Part shown: positions 60,369-64,000 of the stretch, piece after piece | Numbering within the stretch: the stretch's first letter is position 1 | Layout: every line of letters begins with the position of its first letter | Assembly: GCF_013387485.1 (NCBI RefSeq) | Contig: NZ_JABBXB010000001.1 | Coordinates: 888,001-952,000, forward strand | Length of the DNA: 64,000 nt | Direction of reading: 5' to 3' | Source of the DNA: Stenotrophomonas sp. SAM-B | GTDB lineage: Bacteria; Pseudomonadota; Gammaproteobacteria; Xanthomonadales; Xanthomonadaceae | Notes under the pieces: generated by a model | Database searches by the model: none | What the model saw: the letters and a program-made list of their open reading frames with translations, nothing else | What the model was told of the DNA's origin: nothing | Program-made: the position numbers and the translations under genes

Positions 60369-60764
60369 TCAGGCGATCGGAGGGCGGGTGATGCGGTCCA
60401 GCGGCGGGGTCGGCAGCGTGGGATGCGCGGCCATCAGCGGGGCCATCGACACCGGCGGCGGCGTGGCCAGCCAGGCGACCTGGACGGTCAGGCTGGGCTG
60501 CTGGGCGCAGCTGCGCAGGCAGTCCTTGATCTTGCAGTGGTCGCCATCGTGCGGCGCCTGTACGCCGGCATCGGCGGCCGCCATCGCGTGGTGGTCGTGT
60601 GCGGCGGGGGGCGGCGCGTCGCCGTGGCAGGGCGGTGCCGCACTGCTGGCGGGGGTCGGCTCGGCCAGGGCCAGCGCCATCGGGCCGGCCATGGCCACGT
60701 TCAGCCCGTTGAGCAACAGGCTGAGCATCAAGACCACTCGCAGGAGAAGGCCACCGGCGGACAT
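60369..60764 (-). CDS. copL: CopL, copper-responsive leader protein of copLAB
   Basis: 131 residues with a signal peptide-like start (LLLRVVLMLSLLLNGLNVAMA). His/Cys-rich mature part: PPCHGDAPPPAAHDHHAMAAAD and HDGDHCKIKDCLRSCAQQP, the CopL fingerprint. In Xanthomonas CopL is needed for copper induction of copAB. The start at 60764 is preceded by AAGGTG; the open frame from 60947 is not family-like. First gene of the copL-copA-copB operon. Confidence 0.88.
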   Translation of the reverse strand: MSAGGLLLRVVLMLSLLLNGLNVAMAGPMALALAEPTPASSAAPPCHGDAPPPAAHDHHAMAAADAGVQAPHDGDHCKIKDCLRSCAQQPSLTVQVAWLATPPPVSMAPLMAAHPTLPTPPLDRITRPPIA

Positions 60765-60807
60765 GGGGCTCACCTTACTGCCAAAGCCCGGCGACCGCAC
60801 CTGCGGC

Positions 60808-60822
60808 TGAACGCCTGGTTCA
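60808..60822. promoter_or_regulatory. Inverted repeat upstream of copL
   Basis: TGAAC-GCCTG-GTTCA lies about 44-58 bases ahead of the copL start, where an operator for a copper regulator could be. No regulator gene is adjacent; the role is a guess. Confidence 0.25.
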
Positions 60823-60858
60823 ACTCTGGAGCCGGGTCTGCCTGGGCGTGCCGGGGCA

Positions 60859-62664
<1,806 letters not shown>

Positions 62665-62740
62665 CGCGCTAGTTTACCTTGCCCGGGCTACGGGCCGTGT
62701 CCTCTGATGCCGGGTCGGCGTGTAGGGAAGCCGGGAGCCA

Positions 62741-62780
62741 AGGCCTCAAAGCCTCAAGGCCTCAAGGCCTCAAAGCCTCA
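62741..62780. repeat. Five tandem octamers ARGCCTCA
   Basis: Units AGGCCTCA, AAGCCTCA, AGGCCTCA, AGGCCTCA, AAGCCTCA, without gaps, followed by a degenerate extension to about 62797. Upstream of recQ on its strand. Confidence 0.85.
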
Positions 62781-62823
62781 AAGGCAGAGCCTCAAAGCGC
62801 AGGACATTCCGTCTTACGGGTTT

Positions 62824-62931
62824 GGCGCGGTGTGGGTGGGTTTGCAGGACCCGCCGTGAACCCGTCCATGGGGGCTCGTAGTGCGCCATCCATGGCGCCC
62901 AACGGTCCTGCAAACCCACCCACACCGCGCC
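62824..62931. repeat. Structured element, copy 1 (28-bp perfect inverted arms)
   Basis: Arms 62824-62851 and 62904-62931 are exact inverse complements over 28 bp. The 52-base interior holds a second hairpin (GCGCCAT-CC-ATGGCGC, 62883-62898) and a core that, on the minus strand, resembles the core of copy 2 (ACGAGCCCCCA..GG.. .GGGTT.ACGGCG). Confidence 0.9.
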
Positions 62932-62994
62932 TCCGACACTTGGCTGGTGTCCGGAGGAGAGCCAGTCGAGAGCCAAGCTCCAGCCGGTCAAACG

Positions 62995-63022
62995 CCGACA
63001 GGCGCCAATCGGCGCCTGTCGG
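62995..63022. repeat. Hairpin with 12-bp perfect arms
   Basis: CCGACAGGCGCC-AATC-GGCGCCTGTCGG. It lies between the two structured elements; no T-run follows. Confidence 0.75.
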
Positions 63023-63121
63023 TTGTTGCCTGTTGCATCTCGACGTCGCATCTCGACGGGGTGATGTGGCTACTTGCGGCGGGCTGCTTTGGCTTGCCCA
63101 ACCGTCCATCCAGATCTGTCT

Positions 63122-63233
63122 GGCGAGTGGGGGTCAGGCCCTGACGGGACCGTCAGGGCGGCATGGATGCCGCCCACGAGCCCCCAGGGATGGGTTTACG
63201 GCGCGTCCCGGCAGGGCCTGGCCCCCGCTCGCC
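63122..63233. repeat. Structured element, copy 2 (22-bp inverted arms)
   Basis: Arms 63122-63143 and 63212-63233 pair over 22 positions with two G.T positions that would be G.U pairs in RNA. Inside are CGGGAC/GTCCCG (63145-63150 and 63205-63210) and a hairpin GGGCGGCAT-GG-ATGCCGCCC (63155-63174). The core matches copy 1 in reverse orientation, while the arms are unrelated. Confidence 0.88.
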
Positions 63234-63257
63234 AACACTGAGACCCCGGCAGCCAAT

Positions 63258-63280
63258 GCCTTTGCCTTTGCCTTTGCCTT
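63258..63280. repeat. Hexamer tandem repeat GCCTTT
   Basis: Three full GCCTTT units plus GCCTT, about 30 bp after the dps stop on the dps strand. Confidence 0.8.
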
Positions 63281-63311
63281 CAGTCAGCAAAGCCCCCCAA
63301 AAAACAAACCC

Positions 63312-63863
63312 TTACTGCAGCAGCGAACGCAGCATCCAGGCGTACTTTTCGTGGGTCTGCAGGCGCTGGGTCATCAGATCCTCGGTCGGCGCGTCGTCCG
63401 CATCGTCGGCCACGTCCAGCACTTTGCGCGCCGTCCGGCACACCGCCTCGTTGGCGGTGACCAACTGGCGTACCATTTCACGCCAGTCCGCGCTGTCGGT
63501 CAGGCCCGGCTCCTCGGCGATCGAGGTCAGGGCCGCGAACTCGCGGTAGGAGCCCGGGGCGTTGAAGCCCAGTGCACGGATGCGTTCAGCCACGTCATCC
63601 AGGGCCGCCCACTGTTCGGTGTACTGGGTCTCGAACATGGTGTGCAGCGAATTGAACATCGACCCGGTCACGTTCCAATGGAAGTTGTGCGTCTTCAGGT
63701 AGAGCGTGAACGCATCTGCCTGGAACGCCGACAGTCCATCGGCGATCTTCTTGCGATCGCCCTCCTTGATCCCGATATCGATGTTCGGGGCCGATGGGGC
63801 CGCCGCGCCGAGCTTCTGCTTGGCCGTCTTGGTCTTTGCCGGGGTCTTGGTCGTCTTCGCCAT
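63312..63863 (-). CDS. dps: Dps ferritin-like DNA-protection protein
   Basis: 183 residues. Lys-rich N-terminal tail (MAKTTKTPAKTKTAKQK) of the type that binds DNA. The ferroxidase motif is FTLYLKTHNFHWNVTGSMFNSLHTMFETQYTEQW, with both His and the acidic ligands at the expected spacing. Stores iron using hydrogen peroxide and shields DNA as a 12-mer. AAGGAG sits seven bases before the ATG at 63863; the frame upstream is not coding. Divergent from the gene starting at the right edge. Confidence 0.94.
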   Translation of the reverse strand: MAKTTKTPAKTKTAKQKLGAAAPSAPNIDIGIKEGDRKKIADGLSAFQADAFTLYLKTHNFHWNVTGSMFNSLHTMFETQYTEQWAALDDVAERIRALGFNAPGSYREFAALTSIAEEPGLTDSADWREMVRQLVTANEAVCRTARKVLDVADDADDAPTEDLMTQRLQTHEKYAWMLRSLLQ

Positions 63864-63915
63864 GGGAGAACTCCTTATGGATGGGATGAATCGGATGGCC
63901 TTCACAATAGATCAG

Positions 63916-63932
63916 ACTACCCTTTCAGTAGT
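63916..63932. promoter_or_regulatory. Inverted repeat in the dps upstream region
   Basis: ACTAC-N7-GTAGT in an unusually AT-rich 96-base stretch. ATAG at 63907-63910 precedes it, which recalls part of an OxyR site, but the spacing does not fit. A candidate operator only. Confidence 0.3.
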
Positions 63933-63959
63933 AAACAAAAGTTCTAAACGAATCGATTG

Positions 63960-64000
63960 ATGAGCGCTATCGAAAAACCACAAGCAGCACGCCTGGCCCA
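63960..64000 (+). CDS. Possible start of a gene cut by the window edge
   Basis: ATG at 63960 opens a frame (MSAIEKPQAARLA) of 13 codons to the edge. It is divergent from dps, so a gene is plausible here. There is no clear ribosome site and too little sequence for identification. Confidence 0.25.
   Translation, partial: MSAIEKPQAARLA

Larger units (their letters stand above)
62665..63311. other. Repeat-rich gap between recQ and dps
   Basis: 647 bp with no credible gene; short frames over it merely translate the repeats. It contains, in order: octamer tandem repeats, a structured element, a 12-bp-arm hairpin (62995-63022), an 11-bp direct repeat (63035-63045 and 63048-63058), a second structured element in the opposite orientation, and hexamer repeats. 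This should include the recQ promoter on the left. Confidence 0.85.

Noticed and set aside
62741..62797. CRISPR array
   Set aside because: Units are eight bases long without spacers; a simple tandem repeat.
62770..63144. Short frames on both strands in the recQ-dps gap
   Set aside because: They translate the two arms of the structured repeats (VGGFAGP and similar), have no ribosome sites and match each other by symmetry.

Overview
The window is chromosomal DNA from a high-GC gammaproteobacterium of the Xanthomonadaceae, almost certainly a Stenotrophomonas. The pointers are many palindromes starting with GTAG of the SMAG type, a divergent ampR-blaL2 pair encoding an L2-type class A beta-lactamase, a copLAB copper operon, the ruvC-ruvA-kup-ruvB-ybgC-tolQRAB-pal order, and a one-chain glucosylglycerol-phosphate synthase/phosphatase (GgpPS) coupled to a YcaD-like transporter. 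The last feature is characteristic of S. rhizophila, so I place the source near that species. This is inference from gene content; no 16S sequence is present.

Layout. 1-5178: end of an SH3-domain protein, PoxB, an NCS2 permease, a glutathione transferase. 5293-16610: a two-DTG aspartic protease, ClpB behind a heat-shock promoter, a MipA/OmpV-like protein, an RstBA-like two-component system, MetY with a strong terminator, an AraC-GyrI regulator, a Kef-type antiporter. 16789-18114: a candidate type IV secretion toxin (XVIPCD-like C-terminus) with its lipoprotein immunity partner. 18197-28641: a TonB receptor, an ABC-F ATPase, ampR/blaL2, ggpPS and its transporter. 28805-33898: a lipoprotein, a triple DUF3011 protein, AspS, a GNAT, a hydrolase. 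33982-46377: housekeeping core with YebC, RuvCAB, Kup, the whole Tol-Pal system and QueE/QueC. 46450-46525: tRNA-Lys.

46566-55460 is an accessory region. It holds a lower-GC stretch with a putative zinc-peptidase lipoprotein, a decayed interval, an S41 peptidase, a DUF2383-type protein, a 54-codon gene, several secreted proteins, an LprI-MliC lysozyme-inhibitor fusion, a DUF3011 protein and a single-domain response regulator. 55585-64000: a CPBP protease, a zinc-ribbon protein, a second GNAT, copB-copA-copL, RecQ, a repeat-rich 650-bp gap and Dps.

Themes. Envelope upkeep and defence: Tol-Pal, lysozyme inhibition, L2 beta-lactamase, a toxin/immunity pair. Stress: ClpB, Dps, glucosylglycerol, copper handling. 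Short structured repeats sit between genes and in one case enter a coding sequence (the end of ampR). The most promising undescribed items are the toxin/immunity pair and a paired element at 62824-63233 whose two copies keep a common core but show compensatory changes in their stems.
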